Assembly (NCBI RefSeq): GCF_007065885.1
Contig: NZ_CP041409.1
Location: 1,054,001 to 1,118,000, forward strand
DNA from: Altererythrobacter sp. TH136
Lineage (GTDB): Bacteria > Pseudomonadota > Alphaproteobacteria > Sphingomonadales > Sphingomonadaceae
Reading direction: 5' to 3'
DNA length: 64,000 bases
Part shown: positions 46,433-55,644 of the stretch, piece after piece
Layout of the letters: every line of letters begins with the position of its first letter
Numbering within the stretch: the stretch's first letter is position 1
The notes under the pieces: model-generated
Seen by the model: only the letters and a program-made list of their open reading frames with translations
The model's database searches: none
Told to the model about the DNA's origin: nothing
Translations under genes and position numbers: made by a program

Positions 46433-47089
46433 CTAGCGGGTCGCGTTGTAGGCCAGTTGCTGCTCGGTGAGCTGGAAGCCGACCAGCAGTTCGAACGTGG
46501 CCCGGGCGACGGCCGCCTTGACCGCGGGATCGCTCAACGGATCAATCGCCGCATCCTCGTCGCCTGCCTTCCGCCGGCGCGTGATCTGATCGCGGATGTC
46601 CTGCGGCAAGGTCGCCTCAGCGCGGTCGACGTAAGCGCCTGCCTGGGCCCGCGCCTGAGCACGCTCCTGACCGTCGGCGAAGCTCAGCGTCACCTGCCCG
46701 ATGCGCTTGGTCACCACCGACGATCCGCCCCGCAGCACTACGGAATAATAGGGCAATGTGACCTGACGCGCGCCCCGCGTGTCGATGCGCCGGGCGAGGA
46801 CGTCGAACGTCGCATTCGAATACACCCTGTCGCCGCCGGTCGCATCGTCGCAAGTGGACCGCAGGTTAGTGATCGCCGCCGTCAGGTCGATGTTCGCTGC
46901 ACTGGTATCTCCCGGCACGCGAAAGACAGTGATATCGCCGGTGTAGTTGGGCACACCGACGGCCGGGCACACCGTGCGGATCGCCGAAATGCCGACACCC
47001 TGATCCACCACCAGTTCACCAGCGGTCTTGCAGCCGGCCAGCGCGATACCCATCGTCAGGAAGACAGCAAGGCGAAGGCGATTGATCAT
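46433..47089 (-). CDS. Hypothetical lipoprotein
   Basis: A 218-aa product with signal MINRLRLAVFLTMGIALAGC (lipobox LAGC). The mature part is mixed alpha/beta with two further cysteines (TVCPAVG and STCDDATG) and a C-terminal FELLVGFQLTEQQLAY. No family known to me. It lies 66 bases ahead of argS on the same strand and divergent from ispH. Confidence 0.7.
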   Translation of the reverse strand: MINRLRLAVFLTMGIALAGCKTAGELVVDQGVGISAIRTVCPAVGVPNYTGDITVFRVPGDTSAANIDLTAAITNLRSTCDDATGGDRVYSNATFDVLARRIDTRGARQVTLPYYSVVLRGGSSVVTKRIGQVTLSFADGQERAQARAQAGAYVDRAEATLPQDIRDQITRRRKAGDEDAAIDPLSDPAVKAAVARATFELLVGFQLTEQQLAYNATR

Positions 47090-47163
47090 GTTCGGCACGG
47101 TCCCGGTTGTCATTGCAGCCGCCGCCCTAGCGGCGCACGCGGCGAAGCGCTAGGGGGCGACCG

Positions 47164-48138
47164 ATGAACGCGCGCTTGCAACCCTCCCGCTCCGCTGACC
47201 AGCGCAAGCCCCTGCAGTTGCTGATCGCCGCACCGCGCGGTTTCTGCGCCGGCGTCGAGCGCGCGATCGAGATCGTCGAACGCGCGATCGAGCGGTACGG
47301 CGTGCCCGTCTACGTCCGGCACGAGATCGTTCACAACCAGTACGTCGTCGATGCCCTCAAGGCGCAGGGCGCCATCTTCGTGGAAGAACTGGACGAGGTG
47401 CCTGACGGTGCCCCGGTCGTGTTCAGCGCCCACGGCGTGCCCAAATCGGTACCCGTGGAAGCGCAGCGGCGCACGATGACGTGGGTCGATGCAACCTGCC
47501 CGCTGGTGAGCAAGGTGCACCGCCAGGCTGAACGTCAGGTAGAGGCCGGACGGCATATTCTGTTCATCGGCCACCGGGGTCACCCGGAAGTGATCGGCAC
47601 CATGGGTCAGGTGCCCGAAGGATCGATCACCCTCGTCGAAACCCTCACCGATGTCGGCACGCTGAATTTCCCCCCTGACCTGCCGCTCGCGTTCCTGACC
47701 CAGACGACCCTGTCGGTCGATGACACGCGAGAGATCGTTGCTGCGCTACAGGCCCGGTTCCCGGACATCGTGGGTCCAAAGGCGGAAGACATCTGCTACG
47801 CCACCTCGAACCGTCAGGCCGCGGTCAAGGCAATTGCCCCCGGCAGCGATCTGGTGCTGGTGATCGGTGCCACCAACTCGTCTAATTCGGTCCGCCTGGT
47901 AGAGGTTGCCATGCGCATGGGCACCGATGCCAGGTTGATCCAGCGGGCGAGCGACATCGACCCGGCTTGGCTTGACGGCGTGGGCACGGTCGGCCTCACG
48001 GCGGGCGCCTCGGCTCCTGAAAAGCTGGTGCGCGAAGTGGTCGAGCAGCTTGCCCAGTGGCGCACTGTCGAAGAACGCACCATCGTCACCACTGAGGAGA
48101 AGATGGTGTTCAAGCTGCCTCGCCAGCTGATCGACTAG
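47164..48138 (+). CDS. ispH: 4-hydroxy-3-methylbut-2-enyl diphosphate reductase
   Basis: A 324-aa [4Fe-4S] enzyme making IPP and DMAPP in the last step of the MEP pathway. Cluster cysteines are in [27 protein letters not shown] and [12 protein letters not shown]. It supplies precursors for the carotenoid genes in the same window. The stop overlaps the thrB GTG start by one base. Confidence 0.96.
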   Translation: MNARLQPSRSADQRKPLQLLIAAPRGFCAGVERAIEIVERAIERYGVPVYVRHEIVHNQYVVDALKAQGAIFVEELDEVPDGAPVVFSAHGVPKSVPVEAQRRTMTWVDATCPLVSKVHRQAERQVEAGRHILFIGHRGHPEVIGTMGQVPEGSITLVETLTDVGTLNFPPDLPLAFLTQTTLSVDDTREIVAALQARFPDIVGPKAEDICYATSNRQAAVKAIAPGSDLVLVIGATNSSNSVRLVEVAMRMGTDARLIQRASDIDPAWLDGVGTVGLTAGASAPEKLVREVVEQLAQWRTVEERTIVTTEEKMVFKLPRQLID

Positions 48139-49097
48139 TGGCGGTCTACACGCACCTGGGGGCAGAAGATCTGGCATCACTGATCGCCGAGTACGATGTC
48201 GGTGGGCTGATTTCCGCGAAAGGCATTGCCGAGGGGATCTCGAACTCCAATTGGCTGATCGAAACCGAACGCGGGCGGTATATCCTGACGATGTACGAAC
48301 GGCGCATCGACCTGGCGGACCTGCCGTTCTTTCTTGGCCTGCTCGACCATCTGTCGGAACGGGGCTGTGCCGTGCCGCGCACCATCCACGACCGGACAGG
48401 CGCCGCGTGGCGGGAGATGGGCGGCAAGGCGGTGGCGCTGATCGAGTTTCTGCCCGGCGTGTCGGTCGATCGGCCCACGGCGGCGCAAGCTCACGCAGTC
48501 GGCGCGGCCCTGGCCCGGGTGCACCTGGCGGCGCGGGATTTCGCGCTCGAACGCGACAATGCGCTGGGGGTGGCGCAAACGGCCGGCACCCTCGCGCACT
48601 ACAACGCCATGGCCCTCGGCCGGATTGATCCGGCGCTGCCCGGGGTCGTCGCCGTCGCAACGGATGTGCGCGATCGCTGGCCGGGCGATCTGCCGCGTTC
48701 GGTTTGCCATACCGATCTGTTTCCCGATAACGTCCTGATGCTGGGCGACGCCGTCAGCGGGATGATCGACTTCTATTTCGCCTGCAACGAGGCGATGGCA
48801 TACGATCTGGCGGTCACGCACGCAGCGTGGAGTTTCGACCGCCGGGGCAGCAATTTCGCACCCGCGATCGGCGCGGCTCTGATCGACGGTTACGATGCGG
48901 TGCGGCCGCTGCAGGATGATGAACGCGCCGCGCTTCCGGTGCTTGCACAAGGCGCGTGCCTGCGCTTCGTGGCCAGCCGTGCCGAGGATTGGCTCGACAC
49001 CCCGGCCGACGCGCTCGTGACCAGGAAGGATCCGATGGACTACGTGCGGCGCTTGAATTTTTATGCCGAGGCGGGGCAAGGCGCATTCGCATCATGA
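48138..49097 (+). CDS. thrB: Homoserine kinase (ThrB, APH-fold type)
   Basis: A 319-aa kinase of the aminoglycoside-phosphotransferase fold, phosphorylating homoserine in threonine synthesis. [17 protein letters not shown] is the catalytic loop and [18 protein letters not shown] the metal-binding region; [18 protein letters not shown] is the N-lobe. GTG start; ATGA overlap with rnhA. The ispH-thrB-rnhA order is standard in alphaproteobacteria. Confidence 0.94.
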   Translation: MAVYTHLGAEDLASLIAEYDVGGLISAKGIAEGISNSNWLIETERGRYILTMYERRIDLADLPFFLGLLDHLSERGCAVPRTIHDRTGAAWREMGGKAVALIEFLPGVSVDRPTAAQAHAVGAALARVHLAARDFALERDNALGVAQTAGTLAHYNAMALGRIDPALPGVVAVATDVRDRWPGDLPRSVCHTDLFPDNVLMLGDAVSGMIDFYFACNEAMAYDLAVTHAAWSFDRRGSNFAPAIGAALIDGYDAVRPLQDDERAALPVLAQGACLRFVASRAEDWLDTPADALVTRKDPMDYVRRLNFYAEAGQGAFAS

Positions 49098-49534
49098 AGC
49101 AGGTTGAAATCTTCACAGACGGGGCCTGCAAGGGCAACCCGGGACCCGGCGGCTGGGGCGCGCTGCTGCGCATGGGCGCACATGAGAAGGAATTATCGGG
49201 CGGAGACCCGGCAACGACCAACAACCGCATGGAACTGACCGCGGCCATCAGGGCGCTCGAGGCGCTGATCGAACCGTGCGCGATCAAACTCCATTCCGAC
49301 AGCAAGTACGTGCTCGATGGAATCACCAAGTGGGTTCACGGCTGGCAGAAGAACGGGTGGAAGAACGCCAGCAAGCAGCCCGTTCGCAATGCCGATCTGT
49401 GGCATGAGCTGATTGCCGCCGCCAGGCCGCATCAGGTCGAGTGGGTGTGGGTGAAGGGGCATAGCGGCCACGCGGAAAACGACCGGGTCGATGCGCTCGC
49501 CTGTGCGGCTGCCGAGCAGGCTGGACGGCGTTAA
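49094..49534 (+). CDS. rnhA: Ribonuclease HI
   Basis: A 146-aa RNase HI that removes RNA from RNA:DNA hybrids. The DEDD residues are visible in [36 protein letters not shown] and [14 protein letters not shown] 49094 is set by the overlap with thrB. The end overlaps the convergent oxidase gene by four bases. Confidence 0.96.
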   Translation: MKQVEIFTDGACKGNPGPGGWGALLRMGAHEKELSGGDPATTNNRMELTAAIRALEALIEPCAIKLHSDSKYVLDGITKWVHGWQKNGWKNASKQPVRNADLWHELIAAARPHQVEWVWVKGHSGHAENDRVDALACAAAEQAGRR

Positions 49535-50631
49535 AACCGCGCCGGATCGTAGAGGCCCGCGTCCAGCTCCGCAGTCATGGCGTCGCGCGGTAGATCCAGC
49601 AGCAGCTGTGCGGCCAGACGCGCCGCCGCCGGCGCGGTCTGAATGCCGAACCCGCCTTGCCCGGCGAACCAGAACAGACCCTCGACCGCCGGATCGTAGC
49701 CATAGACTGGCAGCCGGTCGGGTGCGAACGATCGCAGCCCTGCCCACTTGCGCTCCACTGCCGCCACGCGCCAGTCGACAACGGTTTCGAACCGGGCAAT
49801 CGCTTCAGCCACGGCGAGTTCTTCGGGCGCTGCATCGCACGGCGGCGATGGTTCTTCGTCATGCGGGCTCAACCACAGCCGGCCGCTTTCCGGCTTGAAA
49901 TAGAACCGGCCAGCGATGTCGAGCACCAGCGGCAGGGTGGCGGGCGGCGCGGGGTCCGTGCGCAGCTGGGCGACCGTCCGCCGCAGTGGCTGGATGCCCT
50001 TGGGCCGAGCACCTACTAGCGCGGCGAACGTATCGGCCCACGCGCCGGCTGCGTTGGCCACCACTCCGGCGCTGAAGCGCTCATTATGCGCATCTGTCAG
50101 TATCCAGCCGGCTTCCGTGCGCTCCGCACCGACGATTTGTGCGCGGGTAGCCAAGTGGACGCCGCTTTTACGCGCAGCAGCGAGATAATGCTGGTGCAGC
50201 GCGCTGACATCGATGTCGGCGCAGGCAGGCTCCCACACCGCTCCTACCCACTCGGGGCGCAATCCGGACAGATGCGCTGTCAGCCCCTCCCGGTCGAGGC
50301 GTTCGATGTGGACTCCGCTGCCTTCGAAGCGCTCCATGAACGCGTCGAGCGCGGGCGCTTCGTCTTCCCGGCCGATATACAGCGCACCACGGGGGCTGAG
50401 GAACCCGTTGTCTCGCAACCAGGGCCCGGATGCGAGCGTCAGCGGGACGACGTCCGGACCGCCATAGCACTCCTCCCAAAACGCCGCGGACCGCCCGGTG
50501 GTGTGATAGCCGGGCTGATCCTCGGCCTCGATCAGCACGACGCTCTGCGCACCCTGCGCCGCCAGTTCTGCGGCAAGGCTGGCGCCAGCAATGCCCGCGC
50601 CGACAACCGCGATGTCGAACCCTGCCGTCAT
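49531..50631 (-). CDS. FAD-dependent amino-acid oxidase/dehydrogenase, D-arginine dehydrogenase-like
   Basis: A 366-aa DAO-fold flavoprotein. [19 protein letters not shown] is the FAD site; [17 protein letters not shown] resembles the D-arginine dehydrogenase active-site loop, and [15 protein letters not shown] the C-terminal FAD contact. Probably oxidises a D-amino acid or related amine; exact substrate unproven. ATGA overlap with the upstream hydrolase gene. Confidence 0.85.
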   Translation of the reverse strand: MTAGFDIAVVGAGIAGASLAAELAAQGAQSVVLIEAEDQPGYHTTGRSAAFWEECYGGPDVVPLTLASGPWLRDNGFLSPRGALYIGREDEAPALDAFMERFEGSGVHIERLDREGLTAHLSGLRPEWVGAVWEPACADIDVSALHQHYLAAARKSGVHLATRAQIVGAERTEAGWILTDAHNERFSAGVVANAAGAWADTFAALVGARPKGIQPLRRTVAQLRTDPAPPATLPLVLDIAGRFYFKPESGRLWLSPHDEEPSPPCDAAPEELAVAEAIARFETVVDWRVAAVERKWAGLRSFAPDRLPVYGYDPAVEGLFWFAGQGGFGIQTAPAAARLAAQLLLDLPRDAMTAELDAGLYDPARF

Positions 50632-51584
50632 CCGGAGATCCGGTCGAGAAATGCATCGATCGAGGTCATGGCTCGTGTGCGGACAGCGTCGGACTCCCTC
50701 AGGATTTCGTGCCGCGCCTCTGGCCCGAATGTCACCAATTCGACATTCGGCAGACGGGCCGCCGCATCAGCGACGGCGCGAAAGGCCACCAGCTTGTCCT
50801 CGCGCGCCGCCAGCATCAGCGTCGGCACGGCGACCGCTTCAAGCACGCCCGGTCTCAGCAAGCTTCGCATGGAGGCGGAGGCCCGCTCCACCCAGCCCCA
50901 GCTTCCCGGACCCATGACGAGGTCGGGCCGCTGCTGGCGCCAGTATAACTCATCTGCATACCGGGCAGGATCGTGCGTGAGCAGGTGCTCCCGCGAGGCG
51001 GGCGGCTCGCCCGGTTTTTCGCTCCACTTCCAGGCAGGGCGGCGTGCGTCGCCCAGCGCAACCATCACTCGCGCAAGCGCGTGTGTCACGCCCGTCGGCA
51101 GCCGTCCGGCCAACCCCAGCATCGGCGCGACAAGCACCAGGCCATCAGGCTGCACCGCCCTTTCGGCAGTTGCGCGCAATGCGAGATGCGCTCCCATCGA
51201 GTGGCCGGCCAAGACGTGGGGGCCAGGCGTCTCGGCAGACCACTGCGCCCACAGCGCTGCGAGATCCGCGACCCACACGGCGAAATCCTCGATATGCCCG
51301 GTGACGGCATCGACACCCAACCGGCCGGAGCCGGCCTGGCCGCGCCAGTCGGCGGCGGTGACCCGCCAGCCCCTGCTCTGCCAGTGAACCAGTGCTTCCA
51401 GGTATTTCTCGAAGAAATCGCCGCGACCGCCGAGAAACAGGATGGATCCGCGCGGCTCGTCTTGCGGCAGGTCGATGCGGCGAACCCTATGGCCGTCCGG
51501 CGCGATCCATAGACTTTCCTGCGCGTCTGCAGGGATCGCACGGCGATCGGCCGAAACGCCGGCAGGGGCTTTGGCTTGGCTAAT
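50628..51584 (-). CDS. Alpha/beta hydrolase (lysophospholipase-like), probable ATT start
   Basis: A product of about 318 aa with ILFLGGRGDFFEKYLEAL, nucleophile elbow LAGHSMGAHLAL and late ARHEILRESD (His), typical of monoacylglycerol/lysophospholipase-like hydrolases. No ATG, GTG or TTG lies in frame near the conserved N-terminus (DRRAIPADAQESLW). Instead GGAGG (51595-51591) precedes ATT 51584-51582 by six bases, giving (M)SQAKAPAGVSA. The nearest conventional in-frame starts (TTG near 51674, ATG 51722) would overlap cpaA and lack similarity. Confidence 0.75.
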   Translation of the reverse strand: MSQAKAPAGVSADRRAIPADAQESLWIAPDGHRVRRIDLPQDEPRGSILFLGGRGDFFEKYLEALVHWQSRGWRVTAADWRGQAGSGRLGVDAVTGHIEDFAVWVADLAALWAQWSAETPGPHVLAGHSMGAHLALRATAERAVQPDGLVLVAPMLGLAGRLPTGVTHALARVMVALGDARRPAWKWSEKPGEPPASREHLLTHDPARYADELYWRQQRPDLVMGPGSWGWVERASASMRSLLRPGVLEAVAVPTLMLAAREDKLVAFRAVADAAARLPNVELVTFGPEARHEILRESDAVRTRAMTSIDAFLDRISG

Positions 51585-51595
51585 GGGGACCCTCC
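51582..51595 (-). promoter_or_regulatory. Shine-Dalgarno deciding a non-canonical ATT start
   Basis: On the minus strand GGAGG, a six-base spacer and ATT are found where homologues would be expected to begin. ATT initiation is rare but known, for example in infC. Confidence 0.55.
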
Positions 51596-51676
51596 GGCTG
51601 TGGTTACTTTTTGGTAAGCCATGCGCGCTAACACTGAAGCTTCGGGACCCTTTGCGGGTCTTTGGGGGCTTACTCA

Positions 51677-52165
51677 ATGTTGGGCGGATATCTGCAATAC
51701 GGGCTGCTCGTAGCCTTGGCAATTGCGCTGCTGGTTGCCGCGGTGACCGATTGGCGCCGGCGCCAGATCGACAACTGGCTCAACCTCACGATCGCTTTGA
51801 CCGCACCGCTGTTCTGGTGGGCGAGCGGGCTGTCGCTGTGGCCCGATGTCGCGCTGCAACTGGGCGTGGGCGTGGCTGCGTTTGCGGTCTTCGCGGCGAT
51901 GTTCGCGATGAAGTGGATGGGCGGCGGCGATGTGAAGCTGCTGACCGCGATGGCGCTGTGGATCGAGCCCGAATGGTTTCTGCGGCTGCTGATCGTGATG
52001 GCATTGGCCGGCGGCGTTCTGACGCTGGTGCTGGGCGCATGGCACGTCACGCGCCGTCAGCGGGACCGTCTTGCCATCCCCTACGGGGTCGCGATCGCCA
52101 CCGCCGGATTGTGGGTTCTCGGCACCCATTACTTGCCAGCCGCGCAAAGCGCGCTGGTTGGGTGA
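51677..52165 (+). CDS. cpaA: Prepilin peptidase CpaA/TadV
   Basis: A 162-aa type IV prepilin peptidase (A24) with about five helices. The aspartyl catalytic sites are AAVTDWRRRQIDNW and MGGGDVKLLTAMA (GxGD). It would cleave the leader of Flp-type pilins. ATG 51677 follows GGGGG. Head of the Tad/Cpa locus; no pilin gene accompanies it in the window. Confidence 0.92.
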   Translation: MLGGYLQYGLLVALAIALLVAAVTDWRRRQIDNWLNLTIALTAPLFWWASGLSLWPDVALQLGVGVAAFAVFAAMFAMKWMGGGDVKLLTAMALWIEPEWFLRLLIVMALAGGVLTLVLGAWHVTRRQRDRLAIPYGVAIATAGLWVLGTHYLPAAQSALVG

Positions 52166-52252
52166 ACTCGATGTTAACCCTTTTCGCTTAACCACGAATT
52201 TCATTCCGGCCCGTCGGGATCATACGGGCTGCATAAGGGGGCTTTGACAGCC

Positions 52253-53353
52253 ATGGACAGGAAGAAGCTGCTGCTGCTGGTGGGTGCTCTGGCAATCGCC
52301 ATCGTGACCGCCGTGATGGCTCGGAGCATGTTTGCCGGATCGTCGGCACCGGACGCACAGGCCGCACCGGCGGTGCCGCAAGGACCGAAGGTGCTGGTCG
52401 CCCAGCGCGTGCTGCCGACCGGCACGATCATCACGGCTGATGCGATCGGCTTCCAGCCCTGGCCCAAGGAGCTCGTCAAGGACGCCTACTACATCGATGG
52501 CGAATCCGATGTGTCGAAGCTGCTGGGCACCGTCGTTCGCTTTCCGGTCACGGCCGGCGAGCCGGTGACGCAGGGTTCGCTGGTGGCGCCGGGCGATCGC
52601 GGCTTCCTGGCCGCGGCACTGGGTCCCGGCATGCGTGCCGTCACCGTTCCTGTTTCTGCCAAGACGGGCGTCGGCGGCTTCATCTTCCCGGGTGACCGGG
52701 TTGACCTGATGCTGACGCAAACCGTCAAGAGCAACGGCGATTCGGGAGATCTGAAGGCTTCCGAAACAATCCTGCGCAACATCCGCGTGCTGGCAACCGA
52801 CCAGTCGACCACCCAGGAAAAGTCCGAGAACGGCACCACCGTGGTCAAGCAGTTCCGCACCGTGACGCTGGAAGTGACGCCCAAGATCGCCGAAAAGGTG
52901 GCAGTCGCGCAGACCATCGGCACTCTCAGCCTGTCGCTGCGGTCGATTGCTGACAGCCAGTCCGAACTTGAGCGGGCGATCGCCCAGGGTGATGTGAAGA
53001 TCCCCGATGGCGCGACTCCCGAACAGGAAGAGAAGCTCCTTGCCGCGGCCATGAACCGCCCCAGTGATGGCGCCTCCACCTTCCAGACTGGCGGCGACGT
53101 GTCCCGCTTCCAGCGCCGCACGATGCCGGCACCGGCCCCTGCGATGGGCGCCGCTCCGACCATCAGCGCGGCAGGTTCGGCACCGCGGGGTTATGCTCCG
53201 GCACCGGCACCCCGCTCGGTCGTCACCGTGACCCGCGGCAAGGACGCGAGCACCGTCACCATCTCACGCAACGGCCAGGTCCTGGAAAGCCAGGCGGGCG
53301 CCATCCAGAACGGCGGCCAGGTGGTCTCCGGCACGCTCGGCATGATGCCGTGA
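52253..53353 (+). CDS. cpaB: Flp pilus assembly protein CpaB/RcpC
   Basis: A 366-aa protein with an N-terminal membrane helix (KLLLLVGALAIAIVTAVMAR), an SAF domain (VLVAQRVLPTGTIITADAI) and the RcpC/CpaB domain (PVSAKTGVGGFIFPGDRVDL). It joins the outer-membrane secretin to the periplasmic parts of the Tad machine. The C-terminal 70 residues are Ala/Pro-rich and disordered. Confidence 0.93.
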   Translation: MDRKKLLLLVGALAIAIVTAVMARSMFAGSSAPDAQAAPAVPQGPKVLVAQRVLPTGTIITADAIGFQPWPKELVKDAYYIDGESDVSKLLGTVVRFPVTAGEPVTQGSLVAPGDRGFLAAALGPGMRAVTVPVSAKTGVGGFIFPGDRVDLMLTQTVKSNGDSGDLKASETILRNIRVLATDQSTTQEKSENGTTVVKQFRTVTLEVTPKIAEKVAVAQTIGTLSLSLRSIADSQSELERAIAQGDVKIPDGATPEQEEKLLAAAMNRPSDGASTFQTGGDVSRFQRRTMPAPAPAMGAAPTISAAGSAPRGYAPAPAPRSVVTVTRGKDASTVTISRNGQVLESQAGAIQNGGQVVSGTLGMMP

Positions 53354-53418
53354 AGAGGCCTGCAATGACCGCGACCCGCATCTTCGGCAAAGACCTGTTC
53401 CATTCGAGGGGCCAGACA

Positions 53419-54978
53419 ATGAACCGCCGCTTTACTTCAACGCTGCTGATGCTCGGCATCGCCGCAGCGCCGCTCGCCGGGCTTCCCGCCCTGCCGGCGA
53501 ACGCGCAGGAAACTATCGCCCCGAGCCGCGATATCAATCTGTCGATCGGCCGCGGCGAGCTGATCACCGTACCGGGCATGATGGCCGACGTGTTCGTCGC
53601 CAACGACGGAATTGCCGACGTTCAGGTGAAGTCCGAACGCCAGCTCTACCTGTTCGGCAAAGCAGGCGGGGTAACCACCGTCTACGCGAGCAACAAGGCT
53701 GGCGCGGTGATCTGGTCGGCCAATGTGCGGGTCGGATCGAACATCGACAGCGTCGATCAGATGCTGGCGCTGGCGATGCCCGAGGCGAAGATCAGCGTCG
53801 CCACCATGGGGACCAACACGTTCCTGCTGACCGGCACGGTCGCCGCCCCGGAAGATGCCGCCGAGGCCGAGCGCCTGGTCGCGGCGTTCGTCGGGGATGA
53901 AGCGAATGTCATCAGCCGGCTGAAGACCGCGACGCCGCTGCAGGTCAACCTGCAGGTCAAGTTCGCCGAAGTCAGCCGCTCGCTGGTCCGCGCCATTGGC
54001 GCCAACCTGCAGACGGTCGATACCACCGGCGGCTTCAAGTTCGGTGTCACCACCGGGCGGGGGCCGACGTCCACCTATACCCCGGGCAGTCCTGCGGGCC
54101 TCGGCGTCGGCTTTACGTCGGCTCCGGACGGGGGCAGTCTGGTGGCGGGCACCGGCAAGGGATCGACGATCGGCTTGTTCGGCAAGTTGCTCGGACTCGA
54201 CATCGCCAGCGCGTTTGACCTGGCGGAATCGGTCGGCCTGGTGACCACCCTGTCGCAGCCGAACCTGACTGCCCTGTCTGGCGAAACCGCCGACTTCCTC
54301 GCGGGCGGCGAATTTCCGATCCCGATCAGCCAGGGTCTCGGCTCGACCTCCATCGAGTACAAGAAGTACGGCGTCAGTCTGGCCTACACGCCCACGGTGC
54401 TGGCCAACGGCCGCATATCGCTGCGCGTCCGGCCGGAAGTGTCGGAGGTTTCGAGCCAAAACTCGGTTACGCTGAACGGCTTCCAGATCCCCGCGCTGAC
54501 CACGCGCCGGGCGGAAACGACGATCGAGCTGGGTTCAGGCCAGAGCTTCATGATCGCCGGCTTGCTCAGCAACAACTCGCAAAACGCGATCGAAAAGACC
54601 CCCGGCGTCGGCGACGTACCGATCCTGGGCAACCTGTTCCGCTCGACCAGCTATCGCCGGGGCGAAACCGAGCTGGTGATCATCGTGACCCCGTACTTGG
54701 TGAACCCGATCGACGGCAACCAGGTCAAGCTGCCGACCGATGGCTTCAATGCGCCGAACGAGGCTGCGCGCCTGTTCGGCATGCAGGAAGCGACCAGCGG
54801 CATCGCGACCCGCCCTGAACCGACCGCGGCTCAGCAACAGATACCCGCGGGGCCGGCCATTTCGCAGGTGCAGCCCGACGCGGCCCTGCCGAGCCGCGCC
54901 GCCGGCAGCGACAAGAAACGCCGCAAGGACCGCCGCGCCGGCAACGACGCTGCCGCCCCCGGCTTCAGCTTCAACTGA
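53419..54978 (+). CDS. cpaC: Tad pilus secretin CpaC/RcpA
   Basis: A 519-aa outer-membrane secretin: signal peptide (MNRRFTSTLLMLGI to NAQE), N-terminal pilus-assembly domain (ELITVPGMMADVFVAND), a BON-like region, and the secretin core ending VGDVPILGNLFRSTSYRRGE and LVIIVTPYLVNP. ATG 53419 with GAGGGG gives a proper signal; a GTG at 53350 overlapping cpaB would spoil it. The C-terminus is basic and disordered. Confidence 0.93.
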   Translation: MNRRFTSTLLMLGIAAAPLAGLPALPANAQETIAPSRDINLSIGRGELITVPGMMADVFVANDGIADVQVKSERQLYLFGKAGGVTTVYASNKAGAVIWSANVRVGSNIDSVDQMLALAMPEAKISVATMGTNTFLLTGTVAAPEDAAEAERLVAAFVGDEANVISRLKTATPLQVNLQVKFAEVSRSLVRAIGANLQTVDTTGGFKFGVTTGRGPTSTYTPGSPAGLGVGFTSAPDGGSLVAGTGKGSTIGLFGKLLGLDIASAFDLAESVGLVTTLSQPNLTALSGETADFLAGGEFPIPISQGLGSTSIEYKKYGVSLAYTPTVLANGRISLRVRPEVSEVSSQNSVTLNGFQIPALTTRRAETTIELGSGQSFMIAGLLSNNSQNAIEKTPGVGDVPILGNLFRSTSYRRGETELVIIVTPYLVNPIDGNQVKLPTDGFNAPNEAARLFGMQEATSGIATRPEPTAAQQQIPAGPAISQVQPDAALPSRAAGSDKKRRKDRRAGNDAAAPGFSFN

Positions 54979-54990
54979 GAGGTGAGAGTG

Positions 54991-55641
54991 ATGACCAGCA
55001 AACGCTTTACCGCGGGCACCCTTGCCCTCACCCTCGCCGCTACGCTTGCCGGGTGCAACGCACCGGGAGCGATGGACAACACCAGCCTGTATTCGGTCAA
55101 GCAGCCGGTCGTGGCGCGGACCAGCTATACGCTCGACCTGGCTACAACCTATGACGGTCTGTCGCTGCCTGAACAGCAGCGCCTGTCCGCCTGGTTCGAC
55201 GCGATGAACCTGCGCTATGGCGACCGGCTCTCGATCGAGGATCCAATCGCGAGCGGTGCGACCCGCGCAGCGGTCGCGCAGATCGCCGCGCGTCATGGTC
55301 TGCTGCTGGCAGACGGCGCGCCGGTGACCGAAGGGTTCCTGCAGCCCGGCACGGCCCGGGTGGTGATCACCCGCGCGGTCGCCAGCGTCCCCGGCTGCCC
55401 TGACTGGGGCAAGCGGAGCGACATGAATTACGAGAACGCCACGTCCCCGGGTTACGGGTGCGGGGTCAACGGCAACCTGGCGGCGATGGTCGCCAATCCT
55501 GAGGACCTGCTGCACGGCCAGGCCGGGACCGGCGAGACCGTCATCATGAGCTCGACCAAGGCGATCACGACCTACCGTGACAAGGCCAACACAGGTGCGG
55601 GCGAGCTCAAGGCCAGCTCTACCGCTTCGGGAGGAAACTAA
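54991..55641 (+). CDS. cpaD: Tad pilus lipoprotein CpaD
   Basis: A 216-aa lipoprotein with signal MTSKRFTAGTLALTLAATLA and lipobox LAGC. The CpaD family is recognised by SVPGCPDWGKRSDMNYENAT and GYGCGVNGNLAAMVANPEDL. It assists secretin assembly. GAGGTGAGAG precedes ATG 54991. Confidence 0.92.
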   Translation: MTSKRFTAGTLALTLAATLAGCNAPGAMDNTSLYSVKQPVVARTSYTLDLATTYDGLSLPEQQRLSAWFDAMNLRYGDRLSIEDPIASGATRAAVAQIAARHGLLLADGAPVTEGFLQPGTARVVITRAVASVPGCPDWGKRSDMNYENATSPGYGCGVNGNLAAMVANPEDLLHGQAGTGETVIMSSTKAITTYRDKANTGAGELKASSTASGGN

Positions 55642-55644
55642 GCC

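Noticed and set aside
52174-52193. Two TTAACC half-sites upstream of cpaB, suggesting CtrA control
   Set aside because: The spacing between TTAA elements is 10 bases rather than the 7 of a full CtrA box, so the match is not convincing without binding data.
53350-53418. GTG start for cpaC overlapping the cpaB stop
   Set aside because: It would add 23 residues ahead of a textbook signal peptide; ATG 53419 has its own ribosome site.
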